Below are positions 7,708 to 18,609 of a stretch of DNA of 64,000 nt, in pieces. The DNA is from Larus michahellis (lineage: Eukaryota > Chordata > Aves > Charadriiformes > Laridae), in contig NC_133917.1 in NCBI RefSeq assembly GCF_964199755.1, forward strand, positions 3,727,501 to 3,791,500. The letters run 5' to 3'. The position numbers were made by a program, and so were the translations under genes. Positions within the stretch are counted from its first letter, which is position 1. Each line of letters opens with the position of its first letter. A model generated the notes under the pieces. It had not been told where the DNA came from and did not search any database. It worked only from the letters and a program-made list of their open reading frames with translations.

Positions 7708-10700
7708 TCACCGCTCGGAGAAGAGGGGCTGCTCCCACCCGCTGGCGCTGGCCGTGACGGGGCTGGGGCTGGCGCAGGGGACGTGGGCGCTGACGAAGAA
7801 GAAGGGGACGTGGCTGATCTTCCCCGTGGACCAGCACTGGCGGAGGAAGAGGAGGCAGATGAGTACAGGACGCAGCAGGGGGTGACAGTCCAAGCGTCAC
7901 CCTCTGGTCCTTCCCCACCCTCACCCCTCCACAGGGACACCACGGGGACATTTTTCCACCCCTCCCTGCTCTGCCACCGGACTGATTTCCCTTGGGGACG
8001 GTGACGGGGGGCCCCCGAGAACTGCGGAAAGCAGGGCCCACGCTCACCACGGTCAGGAGGGCGCCTTTCTTGAAGTGGGGGTGGAAGGCGATGAGCTGGG
8101 GCTGCGCGCCACGCTCGCCTCGCAGGAAACCGCTGCGGGGGAAAGGAAAAGCCCCGGTTACAGCTGGGCCGCGGGGCAGCACTCCGTCACACCGGCAAAA
8201 CGCAGCCCTTTCGGCGTAGCTTGCGGTTAAGCCGAGGGGTTTGAGCCCTGCTGGGATGCACTGGGCAAGAGCAACCCAAAGGAAAGGGTTGGATAATGGA
8301 CAATGTGGCCAAAACTCAACCGACTCCGGGGTAAAACGGTGATGCTGCCCGAAGCGGGAGCACGGGGCGGCAGCGTCTCTTCGCTCCGAGGTGGGTCCGC
8401 TCTTCCCCACCCCACCCCGGGGGAATTGGGGGTGTTCAACCAACCCCAAACCAACCCCAAACCCCGGCTACGCACCACGGCAGGAGCTCGAAGACGGGGC
8501 TGTTGCGGGTGCGGAACACGGCGATGACCGTCTGGCTGCCAGGCGCCTCGGGATGCCCTGCGGGAGGGAGAGAGGACGAGCAGTGAGGCTTCCCCTCGTC
8601 CCAGCGACGGCGTAGACGGGTCCCTTGACGCCGAACCGGGGACACGAGGTCAGGTTTTAGTGGGGAGCAACTGGGCACCGCGGAGACGGGGGCGGGCAGC
8701 CGCCGAGGAGGGGGAAAGCTGGCTGGGGATCGCCTTTTCCTCGCACCGAGGTGCGTAGGATCCCGGGACGGGGCTTTCGAAGACCTTTCGGTGATTTAAA
8801 GCCGGCTCCGAGGTCTCGGGTCGGTTTGGCCGAGAAGGGTTTGGGTAAGAGATGAGGCGGCTCCTTTGGAAATGCCCCGACCCGTAAGGCGTGACGTGGG
8901 GGCCCCGTCTCTCCAAAGCGAAGGTTATTTCCCATCCCGTCCCAATTTCTGCACCGAGATCCTCTGCAGGACCTGCCTGGAGGTGCGGAGGATGGGGGGG
9001 TGCCAACTACGGGAGTCCTGCTACCCCCCAGGGTTTCCTCCCCACCCCGTTTCTTCGCCCCCCCCCCCCCAGCTTTAAGCACAGCAAAACCCCCTGAGTT
9101 TGGGCGCAGCAGCTCCAGCTCTTTCCCCACCGGTGTCCTGCAGGGAGGGAGCCCGAGGCAGCAGCGTCCCCAGCACCGTGTTTCGGTGCTCCCTCAAAGG
9201 TCTGCTTTGTCCCCGAGCGGGGCCCGGCCAGGAGAGCCTGAATGGCTCGATTATCCCTGGGGCTGCTCCTAAAAAGGGAGCCAAGAGGCTCAGTTGGGCT
9301 CCAGGCGTAACGTGGGCACTGTGGGAACACGGAGACTCCCCTGAAACAAAGTCCCTGGGGGCGGGGGGGGGGGTGGGGGGGTGGGAGAGGTGATTCATCC
9401 CACCGGGAGCGGGGAGGGAACTGGGACGCGTCCCTTTCCGAAGGCTACGGAGGAGCGGAGCCACAGGGAGGAAGGCTGGAGGTGCCTGTCCCGAGCGGGG
9501 TCCCCCAGGGATCGATTTATGTTCAGTATCTTCTCCATAAGGGATCGGGATGGTGGGATCAAGTGCTCCCCGAGGAAGTTTGCCGAGGATACCAGACATG
9601 ACTGGGGAAGCGGACGCTTCGGGAGGGAGAGCACCCTGCAGGAAGCCCTGGACAGGCTGGAGGAGTGGGTTAACAACAAGTTCAACAAGGAGAAGTGTAA
9701 GGTCTCGCACCTGGAAAAACATAATCCCGGAGCGCAGCACAGGCCAGGATCTGCCTGGCTGGGGAGCAGCTCCGTGGAAAGGGAACCTGGGGTCCCAGTG
9801 GCCAACGAGCTCAGTGGGAGCCAACGGCGCGCGGCCGCGGCGGAGAAACCCAGCGGGACGCTGGGCTGCGTGGACGAGGGCATCGCAGCGGAGAGAAAGG
9901 CTCATCAGCCCGCTTTACTCGGCGCTGGTCAGGCCGCAACCGGAATAATGTGCTCGGTTTTGGTCCCCGCTAAGCGGGGGGGGAAAAAAAAAAAAAGAAA
10001 AAAAAAAAAAAGCTGTGGCCAGGCTGGAGAGGGGCCAGGGAAGGGCCACCAAGATGATCCGAGGACCGGGAAAGCCTGCAAGAACCGAGTTTGTTCGGCC
10101 TGGAGAAAAGAAGGCTCAGGGGAGACCTGGCCACCACGTTCCAGCCTTTAAAGGGTGGCTACGAAGAAGATGGAGATTCCCTTTTTACAAGGGGTCACAG
10201 GGAAAAGACGAGGGGTGATGGGCGCGAGTTTTTCCTGGGGAGATTCCGACCGGACACAAGAGGAAAACGGTTCACGCTGAGAACAATCAGCCACTGGAAT
10301 GCTCTCCCCAGGGAAGTGGGGGATTCCCCAATATTGGCCGCTTTGAAGGTTCGGCTGCGCAGGGCCGTCTTGTCCAGACCGTGGCTTTTGCCGAGGAAGG
10401 TTGGAGCAGCTGATCCCTGAGGCCCCTCTTCCCCACCTGGGATTCTGTGATTCATTCCATGATTCATTCTACGATTCCTGACCCGAGGCCTCACCCCGGT
10501 GGGGTTTGCGCCACCTTCTGCCTGCTGGAAGGGGGATTTTCAGGCAGAGCCCGGCGCCGGGGCAGCGCTCACCTCTGATGATCACCGCCAGTCTCTCCCC
10601 GGTGGGATCCCACGCCATGGAGTGGACTTCGCCTCCGACCCTGAAACCGGCAGGAGCGGCGGTGAAATCCTCCCCCCTGGCTCCAGCCGACGTCCCCAGC

Positions 10701-13700
10701 GCCCGGGGGGGGAGCTGCTGCCGAGGGGGACAAGGACCCCCTGCGCCACCCAGGCATCCCACGAGGGCAGCAGGCGCAGCCAGACCCACCTCTCCTCCCC
10801 GAAGAGCGTCTCGAAGGTGGTCTCGGACAGATCCGCCACGATAGAAGCCGTTTTCGAGCCTCCCACCTGCCCTTGCATCTCCCCTGAAACAAAGTCCCAA
10901 GAGCTCGGTCACTTCTGCCCTCCTCCAAGTACTGCCCGGGTCCCCTCACTGCCCTAAATCATACTTTTTAATTCTAAAGCGATACGGGATTTCTCTATTT
11001 TTCAGAGCAGCCGCGGAGCAAAATGCTGCTATCCCAGCGGCCCCCGCCTGCGTCTGGGATGGGGGACAGGGCAGGATTCCCCTCGACAAACGCGAGGGCC
11101 AGCTGCCTCTGTGGAAAAACGAAAAAAAAAAAAAAAAGCCACGGGAGGAGGGCATTTAACCCACCGTAAAAGTCTCCCTGCAAACCATTTGTGACTCTAA
11201 GATCACAACTGTGAGTGAGAAACAACCCGAGGCGGGGAAAAACTCAGCCCTACAGAGATTCTGTGCTTTGAAAGATCCCGAGACACCCTTCCCCTGCGTG
11301 TCCCGGCTCTGCCTCCGTCCCTTCCTGCCCAGCAGGCTGGGAAACGCCGCTAATCAGCAAAAAGTTCGTTTGGCTGAGCCCAGCCCCAGCCAAAAGCCAG
11401 AGGATCCGTCCCTTGGGGACCGGCCGCCGGCTCGGGCAGACTCACCCCGGTACTCCGAGAAGGACAAGGAGTAGATGACGGACTCGCCCAGCACCGTGAA
11501 GAGCAGTCGGCTGCCGTCAGGGCTCCAGCACCCCGTCTGTGGGACACGGAGCCACCTTAACGCCCGCCACCCAGGCCGGGGGGCCGGCAGCTGGCCAGGG
11601 GCTCTGCGGAGCCAGCTGGAAACGGGGGGAGTTTCAGGAAAACCCCATCCGCGCACCCGAGGGCCTCAGAGGCGACACCTGGGTGGGAAACGTCCCCTGT
11701 CCTACCTGGCAGCGTCCTTTGATAGTGGGCCACCGCTCGCACATCCACATCTGAGCCTCCCACACCCTGGGAAAGAGACAAGGCTGAAGTGAGCGGAGTA
11801 AATTCCTGGGATTTGCCCCAATTCTGCTGCTCCAGGAGCCCAAAGACGTCAGACCCCCATCTCCCACCCGCTTTCTCCCCGCCACAAGGGATTGCAGTAG
11901 GAACGGGAGCAGTCAGGACAGAAAAACAATCCGGATTGCTTGGGTTTAAGAGCGAAAGAAAACGATAGTAAGGGCTGAAATCAAACACCCCGCGGGCGGG
12001 GAGCTCACCGGAACACCGCAGAGGGGGTGGCCGCCAGCACCTTGCTGCCGTCGGGCGACCAAGCCAAGTAGGTGACACCGCCGCCCCCGAAGCGCTGCAG
12101 CGGGACGCAGTTCTCGGTGGACACGTCCCACACCTGGAGGGGGACGCGAGGAGGATGACGACACCGGGACCCCAACGCCGACTGGGTAATTAGCGCAGCT
12201 TTGGGGGAAGTTTTTGCTCGGATGGGGGAACGCAGACCGGTGCTTTTCGGTCTAGTTCAAATTCAGGAGCCGCCTAAACCAGCCTCTGAGGAAATCCCGC
12301 CTGTCCCCGGCGTTCCCACAGCCCGCGGTGGCCCCGTGCTGGGTTTGTGGGGCCGGTTTCCCGAAGGCAGCACCCCGGGAGGTCTCTCACCAGCATGGCC
12401 GTGTCGGCCGGCGACGCCGAGAGCAGCAGGTCCCCGCTGGGAGCCCACGCCAGGCTGGTGACGGGGCTGTGCCCGGGGTAGGACAGCACCTGAGCGCAGC
12501 CGGACGAGGGTCTGCCGGGAAGGAGAGAGAAACCCCCCCCAAGTTGGGGGCAGGGAGGGTTGTCCCACCTGCCACCCAAAGCCAGCGCTGTGTGTCCCCG
12601 GCAGGACAGAGGGGGGACGACCCAAAGGGGCTCGTGGGTGACAAGCCACGGGGCTGTCACCTGGTGGAGAGGGAGGTGGGGTCCAGGTGCCACACCAGGA
12701 CGCAGCTCTGGCAGGCGACGGCGAGGATGGAGGCGCAGAGCGGCTTCCAGGCCATGGCGGCCACGTTCCTCTGCAGGCGATGCTTCAGCGAGGGGATGGT
12801 GGCGCTGCCGGGGAGGAGGGGAGGGTGACAAGGGGGAAAAGGGGGGGGATCAAGAGTCCTCACACAGCCCAGCGTCCCGTCTCCCAGCGTCCCGTAGCGG
12901 GGGCCTAAGAGGGGGGATGTGTCCCACCGTGACCTGTCCCTTTGGTGGGGTGGGGGGGACACAGAGAAGAAGCCAGCCAGGTGACAGCGAGCCGGAGCAC
13001 ACCTCCTGCCCCGTGCGCTTGCCCTTGGTGGCACTTTGCTGGCTTGAAATCCCAGCTGGGGGACAACGGTGGCGGGGAGCCGGGGAGGGGGGGGGGGACC
13101 CCACAGGACCAGGCGGCAGAGTCTTCTCCTGAGGAGGGCTCTGCCCGCCCTGGGGGCGAAAGGAAACTCGAGGACACCCCAGAGGTTGCTCTACCTGTGA
13201 CAGCAGCCGTATGTCACCCAGGCCGTCCCCAGGAGTGACAGAGCCAGGGTGGAGGGGCGGGGGGAAAGAAAAACCCCTAAATTTATAAGGCCAGAGATTT
13301 TTGGGGACGTCCTCGCGGAGCTCCTGCTGCGGCAGCAAGAGGTTCCGGGGACAGACGGTGCCGGCGAGAGCGAAGCCCCGAGACGCCGGGGGAACCCTCG
13401 GGACGAGGTGGATGCGAGAGGGTGGAACGGGGAGCGGGATGGGGGGGCTGCGGAGGCACCCCCCGCCCCAGGAACGGCGTCTCCCGAGGAGGAGCACCCA
13501 CCCCCTCTCATCCCAAAGCTCCCACCTTTTGGAGTTGTAGACCCGAATGGAGTCATCCAGAAGAGCCACGGCAAATTTGCTGGTGTGGGGGTGCCAGGCG
13601 AAGGCCCGGACGGTGCAGCCGGCCCTGGGGGGGAGAGACAGGGCAGGTGGAGAGTCACCGGCTGCCGCAGCAGCGTTCCGGGCTCAAGGCAGCGGTGACG

Positions 13701-16289
13701 GGCTCCCGGGCAGCCGGCGTGGCCACCCAGCACCCCCCCAAGGCTGGCAAAGGTGGTTCCCAGAGCCACCAGGGAAATAAAACGTCCTTTTCGCCGCTGA
13801 GCGGGACATTTTCTCTGATAAAATTCCCCGATCCTGGCAATTACTCGCAAGGCTCCGTCGAGGGGATGGTTCCCAAACAGCCCGGAATCGGGATTCGGAG
13901 GAATTTTCCAAGCCCTGGTCTCTTTTCATGCTCTTTCCGCCCCCGCCCGGCCCCAGCGCGGCGCATCGGGGGCACGCTTTGCCTCTTGCCGTCCTACGCA
14001 AACCGGGGCGGCCAGAGGCAACGGGGAAATACTTGCCCAAAAACGTGTCTTAAAGGCGGAGGCTGAGCGCGCAAAATGAACTGGGGGGGGGGGGGGGGAT
14101 CCTGTCCTTGCGCCCCACCCCCCCCACCTCCCCAGAACCCCCCACCCACATCCCCTCTCCCCACCCCCTCAGAACCCCCCACCACCCCCTCCCTCGCGGC
14201 GTTTGGCCGCACGCAGCACTCACCAGTCCAGCGCCTGGGAGAAGGCCGTCACCATGTCTTCGCTGGCCAGCTTCGGGGGGAGAAGAGCGGACACTGAGCC
14301 GGCAGCACCCGCGAGAGCCTCCGCTCCAGCAGCGGGGACCCCCCCGGAATCCAAACCCCCACCCCCCGGCCCTTTTCCTTCCCCCCACTTCAGTTTCAGT
14401 CCCTCTGGAGCACTTTGCTGTCCCAAAACCTTTTCGGCGCCCTTTGGCGAAGGGAACCCGCCGTGGTTTATCTGGGCGCCACCAGGAAGAATATTTCGTG
14501 GTGTTTACAGCGGAGAAACGCCCCCACACACACCCCCCCCCCTCACCCCTCACCATCCAAACCAGCCCCCCAGCGCAGGGGTGCTGTGGCAGGACCTGCC
14601 TTCCCCAGCGCGAGGGTTAAGCCCGGTTTCCCGCCCCCCCCCCCCCCCGCTAAAAAAATACTCACGGAGAGGTGGGGGAAGAGGGAGCCGTGCAGCGAGG
14701 AGAGCCAGCGGCACACGGCCAGCACGTAGCTCGCGCCCGTCTTCAGCCACTGCAGCCCTAAAGAGAGAAAAAGGGGGGTGGGGGGGGGTGTCTTCAACGT
14801 GGAGGGGGGAGACACACACGGGTGCGATGGAAAAGGGGGTGAAGGGGAACCGAAGCGAGACCCGGACTCACCCTCCTCCTCCTCGGCGTCGGCGAGCTCT
14901 TTCAGCACCCCCCGCAGCCCCACGTCCCGCCTGCAGCGAAAAGCGGCGTCACCTTCTCTCACACCTGCCCCCCCCCCGCCCCCTGCCCCCCCATGCAAAG
15001 CCTTGGCCCCCTCCCCTCCAAATCCCCTGCCCCCCCCCCCCCCCCCCCCCCCCCCGCAGGAAAAACCCCTGGGGGCCTCCAAAACCAGCTCTTCCCTCAG
15101 GTGGGGGCACTTACCCCCATCACCAGTGGCCCCCAGCTGTGCTGGGCTCTCGGTAGCGTTGTGACACCCCCCCCACTCCCCCCCCCAAAACCCTCCCAGC
15201 GAGCTCAGGCTGGGAGCAAGGCTGGGCCCTCCCAGCGCTCGGGGGTGGGAGACGGAGGGGCAGCCAGGCCCCCGCCACGCTGGCGGGTGAGCACGGAGGT
15301 GTCGGGGGAACGGGCAGCTCCCGGCTTTGTCCCCCCCTCAGGCCAGGCTGAGAGAGCTGGGGGGGTTCAGCCTGGAGAAGAGAAGGCTCCGGGGAGACCT
15401 TCCAGCCCCTTCCAGTCCCTCAAGGGGCTCCAGGAAAGCTGGGGAGGGACTCTGGAGCAGGGAGGGGAGCCACGGGACGAGGGGGAACAGTTTTAACCTG
15501 AAAGAGGGGAGATTTAGGTGAGATATCAGGAAGAAATTGTTTGCTGTGAGGGGGGTGAGCCCCTGGCCCAGGTTGCCCAGAGAAGCTGTGGCTGCCCCAT
15601 CCCTGGAGGGGTTCAAGGCCAGGTTGGACGGGGCTTGGAGCAACCTGGGCTGGTGGGGGGTGTCCCTGCCCTGGTGGCACTGGATGAGCCTTAATGTCCC
15701 TCCCAACCCAAACCCTTCCACGATCGGGGCTGGGGGGGGGGGCGGCCACGCGCTCACCAAGCCCCGAGGCAGCTCCTCCAGAGGGACTCGCGGTGGTGGA
15801 TGAAGGGCGGCCGGGCACTGTGCTCCAGCCGGCCGTGAGCCTTGAGGGTCTCCTTGGAGAGGTTGAGGAGGGGCAGGTCGGCCAGCTGCGGGCACGGGGA
15901 CACGGGGTGAGCCCGGGCAGGGTGGAGGGGGGGGCTGGGGAAGAGCCCTCCCCCCGCATTGCAGAAAGTGATGTGAGAAAAGGAGAAAGACGGGGAAGGT
16001 GTGCCCCTGGCTGGGGGGGGACCTCTGAGGGGGGCAAGGAGGAGACACCCCCCGACCCCAGCAGAAGGGGCTGGAGGCCTGGTCATGGCTGTGGGGGCCA
16101 GGGGGGGGAATGTGGGGGGTGACACGTAGTGGGGGGTCATGGGGAGTGGCGGGGGGGGGGCTCACCTGGCTCTGGAGGGGCAGCGGGAGCTGGTCGCAGA
16201 GGCGGCCGCAGACCAGGGCGTTGTTGAACTCGCAGAGGGTGACATCCCCGGGGGGGGGGCGGGGGGGGGAACCGCCCCAGGGAGCACAT
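7708..16289 (-). CDS. AAAS: ALADIN nucleoporin, 16 coding exons
   Basis: Exons in transcript order: 16289-16166, 15885-15758, 14930-14872, 14757-14666, 14270-14224, 13624-13526, 12804-12661, 12511-12391, 12133-12009, 11766-11706, 11536-11446, 10883-10790, 10640-10573, 8557-8476, 8132-8048, 7836-7708. The exon count equals human, and every junction after exon 1 keeps frame. ALADIN is a WD-repeat protein of the nuclear pore, anchored by NDC1. Diagnostic blocks are [98 protein letters not shown] and [14 protein letters not shown]. The exons total 1549 bases, one too many, because the poly-C tract in exon 1 holds one surplus base between MCSLGRF and GDVTLCEF. The protein is about 515 residues against 546 in human and lacks most of the human C-terminal tail after PLF. 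Confidence 0.95.
8558..9424 (-). other. AAAS intron 14-13, unique part
   Basis: Non-repetitive GC-rich intron sequence before the CR1. Nothing further was recognised. Confidence 0.4.
9425..10482 (+). mobile_element. CR1 LINE, reverse-transcriptase 3' part plus 3' UTR, in AAAS intron
   Basis: A degraded CR1 lies antisense to AAAS. Around 9481-9720 it gives broken CR1 RT phrases such as [22 protein letters not shown]. Near 10100 there is the conserved C-terminal phrase [10 protein letters not shown]. It ends with the CR1 tail ATTCTGTGATTCATTCC at 10440-10480. An A-rich insertion, AAAAAAAAAAAAGAAAAA, sits at 9973-10010. About 1 kb is preserved, the most coding-rich CR1 copy in the window. Confidence 0.88.
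12805..14223 (-). other. AAAS introns around exon 6
   Basis: Apart from exon 6 at 13526-13624, this stretch is intronic. It contains poly-C and poly-G tracts but no repeat family or gene that I recognise. Confidence 0.4.
15335..15735 (+). mobile_element. CR1 LINE 3' fragment in AAAS intron 2
   Basis: It starts in the end of the CR1 coding region ([20 protein letters not shown], also seen in other CR1 copies) and continues through the 3'-UTR phrase CAGAGAAGCTGTGGCTGCCC. It ends at CCCAAACCCTTCCACGATC near 15733, only about 25 bases from the exon 2 donor. It is antisense to AAAS. Confidence 0.9.
16250..16269 (-). other. AAAS: Poly-C tract in AAAS exon 1 with one surplus base
   Basis: Between the codons for MCSLGRF and GDVTLCEF there are 22 bases. 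Human has seven codons (PPPPPRG, 21 bases). The tract is nine C, G, ten C on the coding strand, exactly where sequencers miscount. An assembly error is more likely than a broken gene, since all other exons are intact. Confidence 0.8.
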
Positions 16290-16399
16290 GGTGCTGCGGG
16301 GCCTGGCGGAGGAGGGGGGAGAACAGACGGGCTGAGAGATGGACACACACCACACGCACCCCCCCCCCCCCCGCCCCCCACGAGAGACACCCCCTCCCC

Positions 16400-17040
16400 G
16401 GGTACGGCCCTGCCCTGGGAGGAGTGCGGGGGGGGGAAGGGGGGGGTAGGGGTGTCCCCCATTCACTGTCCCCATCCTCCACCCACGGGGGGTGCTGGCT
16501 CCAGCGCTGGGGATCCCCCCCCCCGCCCCGTCCCCACAGCCCTCCCCCCGCCCCGAGGTGTGTGTCCCCTCCCCGTGTTCCCACACGCCCCCCCCACGTC
16601 TCCATTCCCCCCCCCCCCACGCCCCCTCCCCCGAGGTGTCCCCACATGCCCCCCCACACACCCCGCGGTCCTACACGTGTCCCCAGACACACCCCCCCGC
16701 AATGTCCCCCCCCTCTGTCCCCACACGCCCCCCCCCCCCAGGTCCCCATTCCGGTCCCCACGGCACCCCCACACGTCCCCCCGCCCCGGGGTCTTTCCCT
16801 CCCCACCCCCCAGGTCCCCCCCTCTGTCCCCGCCCCCTCCCCTAAGGTCCCCCATCGTCCCGACGTGTCCCCCCCCCCGGTCCCCACAGCCTCCCCCCCC
16901 GCCCCGCCTCCCCGCGTCGTCCCCCTCCGTCCCCACAGCTTCTCCTTCCCGGTCCCCGCCTCCGTCCTCACAGCCCTCCCCGGACCCTCGGTGGTCCCCG
17001 GCCCCCCCGGGATCCCCCCGGCCCCTCGCACCCCCCCGTT
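16400..17040. repeat. C-rich low-complexity stretch, AAAS 5' intron
   Basis: Irregular GTCCCCACACGTCCCCCC-type units upstream of the AAAS start. A minus-strand GTGAGG donor at 17071/17070 and CAG acceptors just before the ATG suggest this is a 5'-UTR intron. Confidence 0.45.
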
Positions 17041-17064
17041 CCCGGCCGGGCCCTCCCCGCCGCC

Positions 17065-17131
17065 CCTCACCCTTTTCCCGCCGACGGGTCCCGGCGCGGG
17101 CCAATCCCCGGCGCGGGCCAATCCCCGCCGC
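17065..17131 (-). promoter_or_regulatory. AAAS: AAAS promoter and possible non-coding first exon
   Basis: Two CCAAT boxes at 17101-17105 and 17118-17122 lie in GCGCGGGCCAATCCCCG repeats. Downstream on the minus strand, CGGCGGGAAAAGG is followed by GTGAGG, a good splice donor. Transcription from here would splice to the exon holding the AAAS ATG. Inference only. Confidence 0.45.
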
Positions 17132-17145
17132 GCGCCCCCTGGCGG
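17132..17145 (-). promoter_or_regulatory. CTCF-like site, minus orientation
   Basis: GCGCCCCCTGGCGG is the exact reverse complement of the 14-mer at 1288-1301. The two sites point towards each other across MYG1, the small membrane-protein gene and AAAS. Confidence 0.55.
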
Positions 17146-17479
17146 CCCCGCGCGGGTGAGGGGGGAATTAAAGGGGCCGCGTCCCCGGTTCGAGCAGCGC
17201 GGGGGTCCCTTCCCCTTCCGGGTCTGCCTCGGCGGCGACCGCGCTGCCCGTTCTTCCCTCTGCAGAGAGGCCCCCCCCGTGCATGCGGGTGTCCCTCCTC
17301 TGTCGGGGGGGGGGCGGGGGGGCGGATAAATTGGAGGGGACACCTGAGGGGCGCATTGCCCCTTTAAGAGAGGCGGTGCGTCCTCGGCGGGGGCGGGAAA
17401 GCGGCGCGTGGCTGCGGTGGGGCGGGGACCCGAGCAGGGACCCGCCCCCCAGCCGAGGGTGCCGGGTCCGTCCCCCCCC

Positions 17480-18420
17480 GCCCCGGTCTCCTGGGTGTCC
17501 GTGTCCCGTCCCGTGTCCCGTCCCGCCCAGACCCCCCCAGACCCGGGTCCCGTGGGGTGTCCATGTGTGTCGCCCCCCCATTCCCGGGTCCTCTGCGTGT
17601 CCGTGTCCCACCCACCCCCCCCCATACCCGGGTCCCCTGCGTGTCCGTGTCCCGTCCTGTGTCCCGTCCCCCCAGACTCCCCAAACCCGGGTCCTGCGGG
17701 GCCATGTGTCCCCCCCCCATTCCTGGGTCCGCTGGGTGTCCCTGTCCGTGTCCCGCCCCCCCCACACCCCTCATTCCCGGGTCCCGTGGGGTGTCCATGT
17801 GTGTCCCCCACCCCATTCCCCGGTCCCCTGCGTGTCCGTGTCCAGCCCCCCCCGACCCCCCATACCCGGATCCCGTGGGGTGTCCATGTGTCGCCCCCCC
17901 GCCATTCCCGGGTCCCGTGGGGTGTCCTTTCCCCCCCCCCCGCCCCATTCCCGGGTCCCCTGGGTGCCCAGGTCCCGTGGGTGTCCCATGTGTCTTTCGC
18001 CCCCCCCCCTCCATTCCCAGGTCCCAGGGGTGCTCGGGTCCCGTGGGGTGTCCATGTCCCGTGTTCCCCCCCCGGCCCCGACCTGTGTCCCATGGGTGTC
18101 CAGGTCCCATGGGGTGTCCCATGTCCCCCCCACCCCTCCATTCCCGGGTCCCAGGGGTGCCTGGGTCCCATGGGGTCTTCATGTCTGCCCCCCCACCCCA
18201 TACCTGGGTCCCGTGGGTGCTCGGGTCCCATGGGGTGTCCAGGTACACCCCCGCACCCCATACCTGGGTCCCATGGGGTATCCATGTCCCCCCCATCCCC
18301 TACCCAGTTCCCATGGGGTGTCCATGTCCCCCCACCCCATACCTGGGTCCCGTGGGTGCCCACATCCCCCCTTTCCCCGTACCCGGGTCCCCTGGGTGCC
18401 CGCCTCCCCCCAGGCAGGAC
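17480..18420. repeat. Minisatellite, unit about 50-60 bp
   Basis: Roughly seventeen degenerate units of CATTCCCGGGTCCCGTGGGG followed by GTGTCCATGTGTCC. It lies between the AAAS promoter and the 3' side of SP7. Open frames across it on both strands are repeat artefacts. Confidence 0.88.
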
Positions 18421-18532
18421 AGTGGGTGCTGCACCCCCCCCCCCCCCAGCCCATCTCCCCCCGCCCTTGGATGGCTCCCAACTCCTCTCCTCGGGCTCCC
18501 AATTTCCCTTCCCCTCCCGGCTTCGGCTCCCT

Positions 18533-18538
18533 TTTATT
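18533..18538 (-). terminator. Candidate distal SP7 poly(A) signal
   Basis: TTTATT on the plus strand is AATAAA on the minus strand, about 2.9 kb past the SP7 stop, in a T-rich patch. It is an alternative to the proximal site at 20793. Confidence 0.3.
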
Positions 18539-18600
18539 CTATTTATCTCTGTGTTTTCCTTAGCGGCCGCAAAAGTTATTTTAATTTTTTCAGGATATTA

Positions 18601-18606
18601 AATAAA
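18601..18606 (+). terminator. Orphan plus-strand AATAAA
   Basis: AATAAA in an AT-rich patch after TTTTTTCAGGATATTA. No plus-strand gene ends here that I can see. It could serve an unannotated non-coding transcript or be chance. Confidence 0.2.
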
Positions 18607-18609
18607 GGC

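Noticed and set aside
17180-17200. GGTTCGAGCAGC, resembling a tRNA T-loop
   Set aside because: No matching A box or cloverleaf can be drawn around it.
16162-18363. 733-codon open frame on the minus strand
   Set aside because: It covers the 17.5-18.4 kb minisatellite, the AAAS promoter and, in the wrong frame, AAAS exon 1. It is not a gene.
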